64,000 nt of DNA from Haloferax sp046557615 (GCF_046557615.1 NZ_JBKIII010000001.1:1674001-1738000); one strand, 5' to 3'. Numbered from the stretch's first letter, positions 1 through 9,658 are shown. Notes: generated by a model from the letters alone, not told the origin. Program-made: numbers and translations.

Positions 1-48
1 CTTTCGTGATGCGGCACGCGTAAGGGACTCGCCACCGAATCGAGAGCC

Positions 49-315
49 ATGGACGACACTGTTCGCCTCTGGTTGGTCGAACGCTCCTACGACGACCGCG
101 ACCTCATCATCCTCGTCTATGCGACCACCGATGGCGAGTACGCACTCCAGAAAGAACTCGCTGCGGCCGTGATGCACCAGCGCAGAATGGCGACGACGGC
201 CGCCATCGAAGCTTCGAAAGACGACCTCTCACCGGTCTCCGAAGACCGCCAGGAACAGTACGCACAAGAAGCGACGAAGATGGCCGAGAAGCACGACCCC
301 GACGACGAAATCTAA
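49..315 (+). CDS. conserved small acidic hypothetical protein
   Basis: An 88-residue soluble protein with no membrane segment or recognised motif. The first half looks like a compact alpha/beta fold (strand-rich LIILVYATTDGEY). The second half is Ala- and Glu-rich and probably helical. The ATG is used because it opens the frame with normal haloarchaeal acidic composition. It is followed by about 110 bases of noncoding DNA before the ABC transporter genes, so it is probably its own unit. No function can be assigned. Confidence 0.65.
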   Translation: MDDTVRLWLVERSYDDRDLIILVYATTDGEYALQKELAAAVMHQRRMATTAAIEASKDDLSPVSEDRQEQYAQEATKMAEKHDPDDEI

Positions 316-429
316 TCGCTGCTGAGCGCGTTGTTCGGCGGTTCCCTGTAGCGATTTAACTACCAGACTGTTATCGTGGCTGATTTTCGCACCTAAAACC
401 CTTTATGACAGGGCGACACACCCTCGGCC

Positions 430-1395
430 ATGGCCGCCATCGAAGTGGACGGTGTCACGAAACGGTTCGAAGAGCACGAAGGCCTGATGAACACTCTTCG
501 TCGCTCTCCGTCCGATGTCGTGACTGCCGTCGATAGCCTCTCTTTCACCGTCGAGGACGGTGAGGTGTTTGGCTTCCTTGGTCCCAACGGTGCCGGAAAA
601 TCGACGACAATCAACATGCTGCTCGACTTCGTGCGCCCGACCAACGGGTCTATCCGCGTCCTCGGCTTCGACGCCCAATCCGAGAGTGTCGAAGTCCGAA
701 AACGGACGGGTGTCCTCCCCGAAGGCTACGATGTGTACGACCGACTCACCGGGCGCGAACACCTCGAATTCGCCATCGAGTCGAAAGAGGCGGACGACGA
801 CCCCGACGACATCCTCGCTCGGGTTGGACTCTCCCAAGAAGACGCGGACCGCCGCGCTGGTGGCTACTCGAAAGGGATGGCCCAGCGCCTCGCACTCGGG
901 ATGGCGCTCGTCGGAAGCCCCGACCTGCTCATCCTCGACGAACCATCGTCGGGTCTGGACCCCGCCGGAGCCAAAGAGATGCGCGATATCGTCCGCGAAG
1001 AGGCAGAACGCGGTGCGACTGTCTTCTTCTCTAGCCACGTCCTCGGACAGGTCGAAGCCGTGTGTGACCGCGTCGGAATCCTCCGAAACGGGTCGCTCAT
1101 CGCCGAAGACACCATCGAAGGACTCCGCGACCAGATGCAGGGCGAAGCGGTCCTTCGCATCGACGTCGTGGGCGATATCGACACCAGTGTCGTCGAATCG
1201 GTCGAAGGCGTCTCGTCGGCATCGGTCGAAGGTGACACGCTCGTCGTCGCCTGTACCGACGACGCGAAGACACGCGTCATCACTGCAATCGAAGAGGCCG
1301 GAGCCACCGTCTCTGACTTCGAAACCGACGCCGCCTCGCTGGAGGATATCTTCCTCGCCTACACCGAAGAGTCGCCCGCGGAGGTGACCGCATGA
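430..1395 (+). CDS. ABC transporter ATP-binding protein (ABC-2 exporter type)
   Basis: A 321-residue cytoplasmic ATPase that would energise the permease encoded immediately downstream. Visible motifs are Walker A GPNGAGKST (residues 51-59), the signature loop YSKGM (146-150), Walker B LLILDEP (166-172) and the H-loop histidine near 203. The C-terminal 90 residues form a small beta-rich extension, common in the NatA/NosF-like ABC-2 ATPases. The stop overlaps the permease start by 4 bases (ATGA), which indicates an operon with coupled translation. Substrate is unknown; these pairs move drugs, lipids, Na+ or serve copper-enzyme assembly, and nothing here decides among them. Confidence 0.93.
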   Translation: MAAIEVDGVTKRFEEHEGLMNTLRRSPSDVVTAVDSLSFTVEDGEVFGFLGPNGAGKSTTINMLLDFVRPTNGSIRVLGFDAQSESVEVRKRTGVLPEGYDVYDRLTGREHLEFAIESKEADDDPDDILARVGLSQEDADRRAGGYSKGMAQRLALGMALVGSPDLLILDEPSSGLDPAGAKEMRDIVREEAERGATVFFSSHVLGQVEAVCDRVGILRNGSLIAEDTIEGLRDQMQGEAVLRIDVVGDIDTSVVESVEGVSSASVEGDTLVVACTDDAKTRVITAIEEAGATVSDFETDAASLEDIFLAYTEESPAEVTA

Positions 1396-2318
1396 CGCTC
1401 GAATCGGTCGCCAGAAAGGACTTCCGCGACGCGATTCGCTCGCGCTGGCTCGCCGGACTGACGATGTTCTTTGCCCTCCTCATCGGCGGTTCGACCGCGC
1501 TGTTCTACGGCGTGTTGTTCGAAGGTGCGGGTGCGAACTCCGAAGCACTGTTCGGCCTCACTTCGACCATGCCGGGGCTGTTTAGCTTCTCGTACGCCGG
1601 GATGCTCGGATTCGTCCTCGCGCTCATCGCGCTCGTGACGGCCCACGGCGCGCTCATCGACGAGCGAGAATCGGGAACCCTGAAGCTCCTGTTGTCGCTC
1701 CCGAACTCTCGGCAAGACGTGGTCCTCGGCAAGTATCTCGGTCGGACGCTCGTCGTCTCGATTTCGATGCTCGTCGGCTTCGTGGTCGCGCTCGTCGCGA
1801 TGGCCGCAACTGGAACGCAGATTCAGTTCGTCTCGTATCTGGGCCAAGTCGCACTCTCCGGACTGCTGGTTGCTTCGTTCGTCTCCATCGGTGTTTGGCT
1901 CTCGGCCACCTCGGAGTCCCAACGACAGGCTCTCTTCGGCACGATTGGTATCTACTTCATCTTCTCCATCCTCTGGGCGACGGTTTCGACCGGTATTCCA
2001 CGACTCATCAACTGGGCGTTCGAGCAACTCCCCGGCATCGATGCCCTCACCGCCGAACAAATCGTCCAGATGCGACTGTTCATCAAGTACCTGAACCCAC
2101 TTCGCGCCTACGAGACGCTCATTGCCGAACTCTACGGCTCGGCAGGGGCGGCTCGCATGTTCAAAGCCAGCCTCGGCGAACAACTCGTCCTCCAGCCAGT
2201 GTTCGCCGAATCGGTTCCGTTCTACTTCACCGGCGGATTCATCCTTCTCGTCCTCATCGCGTGGATTGTCGTTCCGCCAATTCTCGGTTACCGCGCGTTC
2301 GACGACGCCGACCTCTAA
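1392..2318 (+). CDS. ABC-2 family transporter permease
   Basis: A 308-residue integral membrane protein with about six hydrophobic segments and the DERESGTLKLLLSLP motif (after the second segment) typical of ABC-2/NosY-type permeases. It pairs with the preceding ATPase, sharing the ATGA overlap. One larger soluble loop lies between segments 5 and 6 (around residues 195-265). The gene ends close to the convergent DNA ligase gene (stop-to-stop gap under 30 bases). Direction of transport is inferred to be export from the family. Confidence 0.9.
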   Translation: MTLESVARKDFRDAIRSRWLAGLTMFFALLIGGSTALFYGVLFEGAGANSEALFGLTSTMPGLFSFSYAGMLGFVLALIALVTAHGALIDERESGTLKLLLSLPNSRQDVVLGKYLGRTLVVSISMLVGFVVALVAMAATGTQIQFVSYLGQVALSGLLVASFVSIGVWLSATSESQRQALFGTIGIYFIFSILWATVSTGIPRLINWAFEQLPGIDALTAEQIVQMRLFIKYLNPLRAYETLIAELYGSAGAARMFKASLGEQLVLQPVFAESVPFYFTGGFILLVLIAWIVVPPILGYRAFDDADL

Positions 2319-2346
2319 GCGCGGCGTCGCTCGATTTTCGTCGTAC

Positions 2347-4482
2347 TCACTCCGGCGGATAGTCGATACCGCGCTCGGCCAGTAAATCGGCGAACTCCGT
2401 CTCTGTCGCAATCGGGACACCACGCTCGTCGGCATCGTCGCGTTTCGATTGTCCCGGGTTCTCGCCGACGACGAGGTAGTCGGTGTTACCCGAAACCGAC
2501 CCGGTGACCGACCCACCGTGTCGTTCGACGAGTTCTTTGATGGCGCTTCGCGGCACCGAGAGCGCCCCCGTGACGACGAAGGTGAGGCCGTCGAGTTCGT
2601 CGCCGCCAGATTCGACGGGTTGGGGTTCGACGCCGCGGTCGAGGAGGGCGCGAATGACGGCACGGTTGTCTTCGTTCTCGAAGAAGTCGCGAATGTGTCG
2701 CGCGACGGTTTCGCCCACGTCGTCGATGGTCTGTAAGCGGGACTCGAACTCGTCGAACTCGTCCGGACCCATCTCCGAACCGAGTGGAAACGCATCGATG
2801 GTTTCGAACTCCTGTGCCAGTCCGCGTGCGGTCGCCTCGCCGACCTCGGGGATGCCGAGGCCGACGAGGAACGAATCGAGTGTTGGCGCTCTCGAATCGG
2901 CAACCGAGTCCACGAGGTTCTGGGCGCTCGTCTCCCCCCAGCCTTCGAGTTCGACGAGGTCATCGACTGTGAGGTCGTAGAGGTCGGCAACCGTCTCTAC
3001 GAGGCCTTCGTCTACTAATTGTGAGACACGTTCGCCGCCGAGTCCGTCGATATCCATCGCGCTTTTGATGGCGAAGTGGCCAATCGAGGCTTCGCGCTGG
3101 GCGGGACACGAAAGCCCGCCCGAACAGAACGCGAGTGGGCCGTCGCGGTCCACGACGCTCCCGCAGACGGGGCACTCGTCGGGAAAGTCGTAGCTCCCAC
3201 CGGCGTCTTCGCCGGATTCTGTCCGCCGGGCCGACGAGCGTTGCTCATCGACCTCGACGACTTCGACGACCTGCGGAATCACGTCGCCAGCGCGCTTGAT
3301 TCGCACTTTGTCGCCGATAGCAACGCCCAACGATTCGATTTCGTCGGGGTTGTGGAGCGTCGCCCGCGACACCGTTACGCCGCCAACGTCCACGGGGTCC
3401 AAGAGAGCGACTGGCGTCAATCTCCCGGTTCGACCGACCTGCACCACGATATCGCGGAGCGTCGTCACCTCTTGCCGGGCGGGGAATTTGTACGCAAACG
3501 CCCACCGGACAGACCGACTCTTCTCGCCGAGTTCTTCGCGTGCGTCGCGCGAATCGACTTTGATGACCGTCCCGTCGATTTCGTAGTCGAGGTCGTCGCG
3601 CTCGGCTTTCATCTGATTCCGGTAGTCGATTGCGCCGTCTACGTCTTCGACGCGCTCGATACGGTCGGCGACGCGCAGACCCCACTCGCGGAGTCGGTCG
3701 AGAGACTCCCACTGGGAGTCGGGGAGACTGCTCGCATCCAAAATGTCGTAGAAGAAAATCGAGAGCGGGCGACTGGCGACGACCGAGGGGTCGAGATTCC
3801 GAAGCGTTCCGGCGGCGGCGTTTCGCGGGTTGGCGAAAGGTTCGTCACCCGCCTCGACACGCTCGCGGTTCAGGTCGCTGAAGGCGGGTTTCGGCATGTA
3901 GACTTCGCCACGGACTGCGAGCGTCTCGGGGTAGTCACCCCGGAGTCGAAGCGGGACGGCGGGAATCGTCTTCACCTGCGCGCTCACGTCGTCACCGCGT
4001 TGACCGTCGCCACGGGTTGCAGCGTGGACGAATTCGCCGTCTTCGTAGACGACTTCGAGCGAGAGGCCGTCGAACTTCGGTTCGCAGACGTAGGCCACGT
4101 CGCCGACCTCGCGGCGGACGCGTTCGTCGAACTCTCGTAACTCTTCGGCCTCCGTACTCTGGTCGATAGAGAGCATCGGCGCGACGTGTTCGACGGTTTC
4201 GAGTTTGTCGAGTGGCGCGCCGCCGACGCGACTCGTCGGACTCCCGGTCGTATCGAGGTCGAACGCGTCTTCGAGGTCCTGTAACCGCGCGAAGAGAGCG
4301 TCGTAGGCGGCATCCGAGACGAGGGGCTCCGCATCGACGTAGTAGCGATAGTCGTGTTCTCGAATCGCGTCGCGGAGCAGGTCTGCCTGCTTCGCACCTT
4401 CTTCGCGAGTCAGCGAATCGATGGGCTCGAACTCGGTCGATGGCTCTCGAAGATAGGGATTCTCGGCGTCGGCATCGCTCAT
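2347..4482 (-). CDS. ligA: NAD-dependent DNA ligase (LigA/LigN)
   Basis: A 711-residue ligase that seals DNA nicks using NAD+. The adenylation lysine is K136 in the KFDG motif. An N-terminal Ia domain with the YRYYVD and SD..YD elements binds NMN. Then come the OB fold, a four-Cys zinc finger (CPVC...CSGGLSC), helix-hairpin-helix repeats and a C-terminal BRCT domain. All parts of a bacterial LigA are present and full length. NAD ligases are bacterial enzymes; Haloferax volcanii is known to carry one, LigN, acquired laterally and redundant with its ATP-dependent LigB. This gene fits that case. Confidence 0.97.
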   Translation of the reverse strand: MSDADAENPYLREPSTEFEPIDSLTREEGAKQADLLRDAIREHDYRYYVDAEPLVSDAAYDALFARLQDLEDAFDLDTTGSPTSRVGGAPLDKLETVEHVAPMLSIDQSTEAEELREFDERVRREVGDVAYVCEPKFDGLSLEVVYEDGEFVHAATRGDGQRGDDVSAQVKTIPAVPLRLRGDYPETLAVRGEVYMPKPAFSDLNRERVEAGDEPFANPRNAAAGTLRNLDPSVVASRPLSIFFYDILDASSLPDSQWESLDRLREWGLRVADRIERVEDVDGAIDYRNQMKAERDDLDYEIDGTVIKVDSRDAREELGEKSRSVRWAFAYKFPARQEVTTLRDIVVQVGRTGRLTPVALLDPVDVGGVTVSRATLHNPDEIESLGVAIGDKVRIKRAGDVIPQVVEVVEVDEQRSSARRTESGEDAGGSYDFPDECPVCGSVVDRDGPLAFCSGGLSCPAQREASIGHFAIKSAMDIDGLGGERVSQLVDEGLVETVADLYDLTVDDLVELEGWGETSAQNLVDSVADSRAPTLDSFLVGLGIPEVGEATARGLAQEFETIDAFPLGSEMGPDEFDEFESRLQTIDDVGETVARHIRDFFENEDNRAVIRALLDRGVEPQPVESGGDELDGLTFVVTGALSVPRSAIKELVERHGGSVTGSVSGNTDYLVVGENPGQSKRDDADERGVPIATETEFADLLAERGIDYPPE

Positions 4483-4536
4483 TGGTCGTGGTGTCGAACG
4501 GACGACGGGTAAACGCTCCGGGCAGGCCGACGAGAC

Positions 4537-4755
4537 TCAGGCGAAGAGGTACGCAACACCGAGAGCGGTTGCGAACACCCCGCCGAAGCGCGTGAGCGTC
4601 ACGTTCCACTCTGCGGGTTCGACGTCGTCACGCGGGGTCTTGCTCCCGAACGCGTCGATTCGCTCGCCGAGTTTCGTCACGCGATACGGAAAGACTGCAC
4701 CGGGAAGGCCGATAGCGAGAAACATCACACCAACCATCCACAGGTGTTCTGTCAT
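4537..4755 (-). CDS. small two-helix membrane protein
   Basis: A 72-residue protein with a hydrophobic segment at each end and a short polar middle. It has the pattern FPYRV...EPAEWN...TRFGGVFATALGVAYL. The layout resembles the protein at 61833-62099 (FPRRM...EPSQT...IRVGGVVVAAIALGMAF), so both may belong to one small-membrane-protein family, perhaps DUF6199-like. It lies between ligA and the P450 gene on the same strand. No function is known. Confidence 0.65.
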   Translation of the reverse strand: MTEHLWMVGVMFLAIGLPGAVFPYRVTKLGERIDAFGSKTPRDDVEPAEWNVTLTRFGGVFATALGVAYLFA

Positions 4756-4803
4756 ACCCGAACGATTCGATGAATTGTGATGAGTTTTCGGGCTGGACGA
4801 GTG

Positions 4804-6162
4804 TTAGTTCTCGCGCCGACGGACGACCATCTCGACTGACCCATCGGGTCGGAGCGTAATCGACGGGTCGAACGAGAGGTCGTGACTCGGTTCGACGGTC
4901 CACTCTTGTGCGACTGTAGCGAGGACGAGACGCGCCTCCATCATGGCAAAGCGGTCGCCGATACAGCGGCGTGGGCCGCCACCGAACGGGAAATACGCGT
5001 AGGAAGGAAGGTCCTTCTCGAACTCGGTGGTCCACCGACTTGGGTTGAACTTCTCGGGGTCGTCGTAGAAGCGTGGGTCGCGGTGGAGTACCCACTGTTG
5101 GACGGCGACGGTCTGGCCTTTCGGAATGCGGTAGCCGCCTACGACGTCGTCTTCGGCGGCCTCACGGATGAGTTGCCACACGGGCGGATAGACACGCATT
5201 CCCTCTTTGACGACTTGCTCGGTGTACGTGAGGTCATCCAGTGAGGCGAACGTCGGGCGCTCGCCAGCCAGAACAGTGTCCAACTCCTCGTGTAACGTCG
5301 CCTCCTGTTCGGGATTCCGGCCGAGGAGGTGAAGCGTGTAGGTGAGCGCGAGTGCCGTCGTCTCGTGACCGGCCAGCAGGATAGTGATGAGTTCGTCACG
5401 AATCTGTGCTTCCGGCAGCGGGTCGCCGTTCTCGTCGCGGAACGAGAGAAGGAGAGAGACGATATCGTTCGCACCTTCGTGGGACTTCTCGTTGCGGTAC
5501 TCGTGGATGATGCGGTCGGCGATTTCCTGTAAGTCGGCGAGTGCGTCCTTGTAGCGTCGATTGAGCGGCGTCGGAAGCCACCGCGGGACTTCGACGGGTC
5601 GGCGCATCGTCGTCGAAGAGAAGTCCATGACGGTTTCGAGCGCCTCACTGACTGCCGACTCTGCCTCGCGGATATCCACGTCGAAGAGTGTCTTGGCGGC
5701 GATTTCGACGGTGAGCGTCATCATATCCTCGTGGATATCGCGGGTCTCGCCGTCTTCCCACGACGACAGCATACGCTCGGTGTACTCGACCATCACCTCG
5801 CTGTATCGCTGGAGCATCTGCGGCAGGAACGCAGGTTGCATGAGGTGGCGCTGCTGTCGCCAAAACTCGCCTTCGCTCGTCAGTAGTCCGTCACCAAGTG
5901 GCGGCCGCAACGACGCTTGGAAGCGCTCGCCTTTGATGTACTTTTGATTCGCTTGCACGAGGACGTGTTCGACGAGTTCGGGGTCGCTCAACTGGTAGAA
6001 CGAGATGCCACCCAGTTCGTACTGCGAGACGGGACCGTACTCGCGCGCCACGTCGGTCATAAACGAGAGTGGACGAGCGGCGTACTGGAAGGTGTTCTCG
6101 ACGAACGGCGCACCCGAAGGACCCGGTGGGTCCTCGCGCGGGGTGGGCGTAGACTCAGACAT
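4804..6162 (-). CDS. cytochrome P450
   Basis: A 452-residue haem-thiolate mono-oxygenase. The haem-binding loop FGGGPRRCIGDR places the axial cysteine at residue 400. The I-helix AGHETT motif and the K-helix EGMR (ExxR) are present, so all three P450 signatures are intact and the length is normal. It has no membrane anchor, so it is a soluble class. Redox partners are not adjacent; the 2Fe-2S ferredoxin at 12287 is about 6 kb away and is only a possible donor. Substrate is unknown. A Bat-type regulator gene lies just upstream on the same strand. Confidence 0.95.
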   Translation of the reverse strand: MSESTPTPREDPPGPSGAPFVENTFQYAARPLSFMTDVAREYGPVSQYELGGISFYQLSDPELVEHVLVQANQKYIKGERFQASLRPPLGDGLLTSEGEFWRQQRHLMQPAFLPQMLQRYSEVMVEYTERMLSSWEDGETRDIHEDMMTLTVEIAAKTLFDVDIREAESAVSEALETVMDFSSTTMRRPVEVPRWLPTPLNRRYKDALADLQEIADRIIHEYRNEKSHEGANDIVSLLLSFRDENGDPLPEAQIRDELITILLAGHETTALALTYTLHLLGRNPEQEATLHEELDTVLAGERPTFASLDDLTYTEQVVKEGMRVYPPVWQLIREAAEDDVVGGYRIPKGQTVAVQQWVLHRDPRFYDDPEKFNPSRWTTEFEKDLPSYAYFPFGGGPRRCIGDRFAMMEARLVLATVAQEWTVEPSHDLSFDPSITLRPDGSVEMVVRRREN

Positions 6163-6224
6163 ATCTCATACTTCGCAGAGTTCGGGCATGCAACTGTCGC
6201 CGTTGGCGGCCGGTTCTTTAAGTG

Positions 6225-6872
6225 CTATCCGAGTTTGGTCAGCACGTGCGATTCGGCTTTTCGCAGGTGTTCCGAGGCCGTACTCGCCGAACAGCCGAGT
6301 TCACACGCCACGTCGTCGATGGTCGAACAGCGCGGAATATCGTAGTACCCGAGTTCGACGGCGACTGAGAGTGCCTCTCGCTGTCTCGTCGTCAACCCGG
6401 CGCGAACGCTATCCGCAACCGGGGTGTACTCGGAAAATCCATCCACCGAGAACGCCGCCGCGAGCGGGTCCGGAAGCGACGACACCGCCGCCGTGAGTTG
6501 GTCGTGGCCGCCGAGAACGTGGACAGTTATGCCGTCGCGAGTGAGTCGAATCGGCGTATCGAGGAGCAGGTCGTGTTCGTCGAGGAGTTCGAGCAGTCGG
6601 CGGACGTGTTCGGTCGGATGCATGTGGAGGTGACAGACTGCACCGCCGTCGCTGGTGGACGAAATGTCGAAATCGACGATATCATCGTGAGAGGCGACGC
6701 GCTCAGGGTCTGGCGCGGTCTCGAGATGGCACAGTTCGACGACAGTTCCGTCACGCCGAAGTCGGATGTCTCGGAGTTCGCCTCGCGGCCACTCGCCGTC
6801 CGTGACGAACACCTCGTAGAGGTCCCCAAACGGGTTGGTTTCGGTGTCGAAGTGAGCCCGCAGACACTTCAT
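6225..6872 (-). CDS. HTH-10 (Bat-type) transcriptional regulator
   Basis: A 215-residue regulator. The C-terminal 55 residues (LTTRQREAL...STASEHLRKAE) are the haloarchaeal HTH-10/bacterio-opsin-activator DNA-binding domain. The N-terminal part is an unassigned sensor-like domain without obvious cofactor motifs. An alternative GTG start lies 18 bases upstream. The ATG at 6872 is preferred because GAGG sits six bases before it. The gene is divergent from metY and co-directional with the P450 gene (gap about 60 bases), so it may control either. Confidence 0.85.
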   Translation of the reverse strand: MKCLRAHFDTETNPFGDLYEVFVTDGEWPRGELRDIRLRRDGTVVELCHLETAPDPERVASHDDIVDFDISSTSDGGAVCHLHMHPTEHVRRLLELLDEHDLLLDTPIRLTRDGITVHVLGGHDQLTAAVSSLPDPLAAAFSVDGFSEYTPVADSVRAGLTTRQREALSVAVELGYYDIPRCSTIDDVACELGCSASTASEHLRKAESHVLTKLG

Positions 6873-6939
6873 GCACTTCCTCGCGCCCACGGGCGTATCA
6901 ACTTGTTCTCCCCGTCCGGCAACGCTTGCCGTAACTGAG

Positions 6940-6950
6940 GGTTATACATC
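6940..6950 (+). promoter_or_regulatory. TATA-like promoter element of the metY-metX unit
   Basis: The stretch GGTTATACATC lies about 30 bases before the metY start codon, in the divergent gap with the HTH-10 regulator. Spacing fits an archaeal TATA box with a very short leader. Confidence 0.45.
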
Positions 6951-6974
6951 TTTACAGAATTATGCACCACATAC

Positions 6975-8297
6975 ATGAATCGAGGTTTCCGCACTCGCGG
7001 TCTACACGCCGGTCAGGGCCCGGACCCGGCGACAGGGGCGCGTGCCCCGCCGCTCTACCAAACCACGTCGTACGTGTTCGACGACGCCGACCACGCCGCA
7101 GACCTCTACGCACTCGAGGCAGAAGGCGACGTGTACTCCCGAATCTCGAATCCGACGACTCGAATCCTCGAACGCCGCCTCGCCGCGCTCGAAGCAGGCG
7201 TCGATGCCGTCGCCACCTCCTCGGGGATGGCCGCTATCGACGCGATTACGACGGTTCTCGCCTCCGCAGGTGACAACGTCGTCCTCTCCGAAGACATGTA
7301 CGGCGGCACGTCTTCGTACTTCTCTAACACCGCAGCTCGTCGTGGTATCGAACCCCGAACCGTCGAGACACTCGATATCGACGCCTACGCCGACGCAATC
7401 GACGAGAACACCGCGTTCGTCCACGTCGAGACGGTGGCGAATCCCTCGCTGAAGACGCCTGATTTCGAGGCTGTCGCGGACGTTGCCCACGAACACGAAG
7501 TTCCGCTCGTCGTGGACAACACCTTTGCGACGCCCGCACTCTGTCGGCCAATCGAACACGGCGCAGACATCGTCTGGGAGTCCACGACGAAGTGGATTCA
7601 CGGCTCTGGAACCACCGTCGGCGGCGTCGTCGTCGATGGCGGCACCTTCCCGTGGGAGGCCGCCGACTACGAGGAACTCTCGGGTGAGAACCCCGCCTTC
7701 GGCGTCGATTTCGTGGAGCGATTCGGCGAGCGCGCCTTCGCCCAGACAATCCGCCACCGTGCCGTCCGAAGCCTCGGTAACTGCCAGTCGCCATTCGACG
7801 CGTGGCAGACCATTCAGGGCCTCGAAACGCTTGGCCTTCGGATGGCTGCCCACTGCGATAACGCCCGACAGGTCGCCGAATTCCTCCGTGACCACGAAGA
7901 CGTTGCGTGGGTGACCTACCCCGGTTTCGAAGCCCACGAGACGAACCATCTGGCCTCGAAGTACCTCGATGGCTTCGCGGGGATGGTCACGTTTGGCCTC
8001 GTCGGCGATGACGACGAAGCATCTTACGCGGCCGCAAAGACCGTCTGCGAGTCGGTCGAACTCGTGAGTTTCCTCGCCAATATCGGTGACGCGAAGACCC
8101 TCCTCATTCACCCGGCATCGACCACGCACGCACAACTCTCGGTCGAAGAACAGCACGCCGCGGGCGTCGCCCCCGACCTGCTTCGCCTCTCGGTCGGCAT
8201 CGAAGATGCAGACGACATCATCGCCGACCTCGACCAAGCGATTTCCCGTGCAACAGACGAAACACCCGCACGACAGACACGCCCGGGGCACGCATGA
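6975..8297 (+). CDS. metY: O-acetylhomoserine aminocarboxypropyltransferase / cystathionine gamma-synthase family
   Basis: A 440-residue pyridoxal-phosphate enzyme of the Cys/Met metabolism family. The Schiff-base lysine is K206 in STTKWIHG. The PLP-phosphate loop YSRISNPT and the TSSGMAA segment are also visible. The 430-residue size class and pairing with metX suggest direct sulfhydrylation of O-acetylhomoserine to homocysteine, but a cystathionine gamma-synthase role cannot be excluded from sequence. It overlaps metX by 4 bases (ATGA) and is a paralogue of the gene at 9659-10951. Confidence 0.92.
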   Translation: MNRGFRTRGLHAGQGPDPATGARAPPLYQTTSYVFDDADHAADLYALEAEGDVYSRISNPTTRILERRLAALEAGVDAVATSSGMAAIDAITTVLASAGDNVVLSEDMYGGTSSYFSNTAARRGIEPRTVETLDIDAYADAIDENTAFVHVETVANPSLKTPDFEAVADVAHEHEVPLVVDNTFATPALCRPIEHGADIVWESTTKWIHGSGTTVGGVVVDGGTFPWEAADYEELSGENPAFGVDFVERFGERAFAQTIRHRAVRSLGNCQSPFDAWQTIQGLETLGLRMAAHCDNARQVAEFLRDHEDVAWVTYPGFEAHETNHLASKYLDGFAGMVTFGLVGDDDEASYAAAKTVCESVELVSFLANIGDAKTLLIHPASTTHAQLSVEEQHAAGVAPDLLRLSVGIEDADDIIADLDQAISRATDETPARQTRPGHA

Positions 8298-9541
8298 GTC
8301 GCGGACGAACCAGTCCGGGCCGACAGAGTGACTCGGCGACCGCCGACCTCGGCGAGTTCCGCTTCGAGTCGGGTGAGTCGATTCCGAACCTCCAGATTGC
8401 CTATGCGACGTTTGGCGAGTTCACCGGGGATAACGCAGTCCTCGTCTGTCACGCCCTGACCGGAAGCCAGCACGTCGCTGGCTACGGGACCGAAAGCAGC
8501 GTCTCCGGACAGGCCCGGGCGTGGTGGTCAGATATCGTCGGCCCTGGCAAGGCCATCGACACCAACGAGTACTACGTCGTCTGCGCGAACGTCCCCGGGT
8601 CGTGCTACGGGTCCAGCGGTCCCGCAAGCGACAGCCCCGATGGTGACCCGTGGGGGACCGATTTCCCACCCGTCACCATCGGTGACTGGACACAGGCACA
8701 GCGACGCCTGTGCGACCATCTCGGCATCGGTCGTCTCCACGCCGTCGTCGGTGGCTCTGTCGGCGGCATGAACGCACTCGACTGGGCCGTTCAGTACCCC
8801 GACGACGTGACGAGAATCGTCGTCGTCGCCTCTGCCGCCAGACTCGACCCGCAGTGTCTCGGCCTCGACGCCATCGCTCGCCGCGCCATCACGACCGACC
8901 CGGACTGGAACGGCGGCGACTACTACGGCGACGACAAGCCAAGCCCGGACGCGGGACTCGGATTGGCCCGCCAAATCGGTCACGTGATGTACCTCTCGAA
9001 GGATTCGATGGACCACAAGTTCGGGCGGCGAGCGGCGGGTCGGGGTGGCCGCGGCGACACCTACCCCGCCGACCCCGCGGCGATGTTCTTCCCCTACCGC
9101 GAGGTGGAGTCGTATCTCGACTACCAAGGCGAGAAGTTCGCCCAGCGCTTCGATGCCAACTCGTATCTGTATCTCACTCGCGCGATGGACGATTACGACC
9201 TCTCGGAGGGATACGAATCGGATTCAGCGGCGCTCGCGGCGTTCGAGGGTGAGGCGCTCTTGCTCTCGTTCACCGGCGACTGGCACTTTACGACCGAACA
9301 GGCCGAATCACTCGCGTCGGCCTGTCGCCGTGTCGATATCCCTGTCTCACACCACGTCGTCGAATCCGACCACGGCCACGACGCGTTCCTCGTCGAACCC
9401 GAGAAGGTCGGCCCGCCGGTGAGCGATTTCGTCGCCGACGGACCGTCCGGTCGTGCCGTCACCGACACCGCCTCGGATAACCACGTCGCGGACGAAGACA
9501 CGTCGTTCGCGCCAGTCCACTCGTCGTTGTTCAGTCGATAG
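8294..9541 (+). CDS. metXA: homoserine O-acetyltransferase
   Basis: A 415-residue alpha/beta-hydrolase-fold acyltransferase that activates homoserine for methionine synthesis. The nucleophile is S155 in GGSVGGMNAL. The catalytic Asp (SFTGDWHF) and His (SDHGHD) follow in order. An oxyanion-type HALTGS segment lies near residue 53. The C-terminal tail of about 40 residues beyond the catalytic His is polar and variable. It is flanked by two metY-type genes, which receive its O-acetylhomoserine product. The acyl donor (acetyl versus succinyl) is assigned from family resemblance only. Confidence 0.93.
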   Translation: MSRGRTSPGRQSDSATADLGEFRFESGESIPNLQIAYATFGEFTGDNAVLVCHALTGSQHVAGYGTESSVSGQARAWWSDIVGPGKAIDTNEYYVVCANVPGSCYGSSGPASDSPDGDPWGTDFPPVTIGDWTQAQRRLCDHLGIGRLHAVVGGSVGGMNALDWAVQYPDDVTRIVVVASAARLDPQCLGLDAIARRAITTDPDWNGGDYYGDDKPSPDAGLGLARQIGHVMYLSKDSMDHKFGRRAAGRGGRGDTYPADPAAMFFPYREVESYLDYQGEKFAQRFDANSYLYLTRAMDDYDLSEGYESDSAALAAFEGEALLLSFTGDWHFTTEQAESLASACRRVDIPVSHHVVESDHGHDAFLVEPEKVGPPVSDFVADGPSGRAVTDTASDNHVADEDTSFAPVHSSLFSR

Positions 9542-9658
9542 GCCCGCTCGTCACGGACCGCCCACCCCGACGAGCGACGCCTGCTACCTCGTCGCAGACA
9601 CCGGCGGGAATTGCGCTCGCCACACCGATTTAGGCCGATTCGCTCTCATAGTCGAGCC

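Noticed and set aside
7002..8291. Open frame of about 430 codons opposite metY
   Set aside because: Mirror frame of a well-conserved PLP enzyme; it recurs opposite the second metY copy for the same reason.
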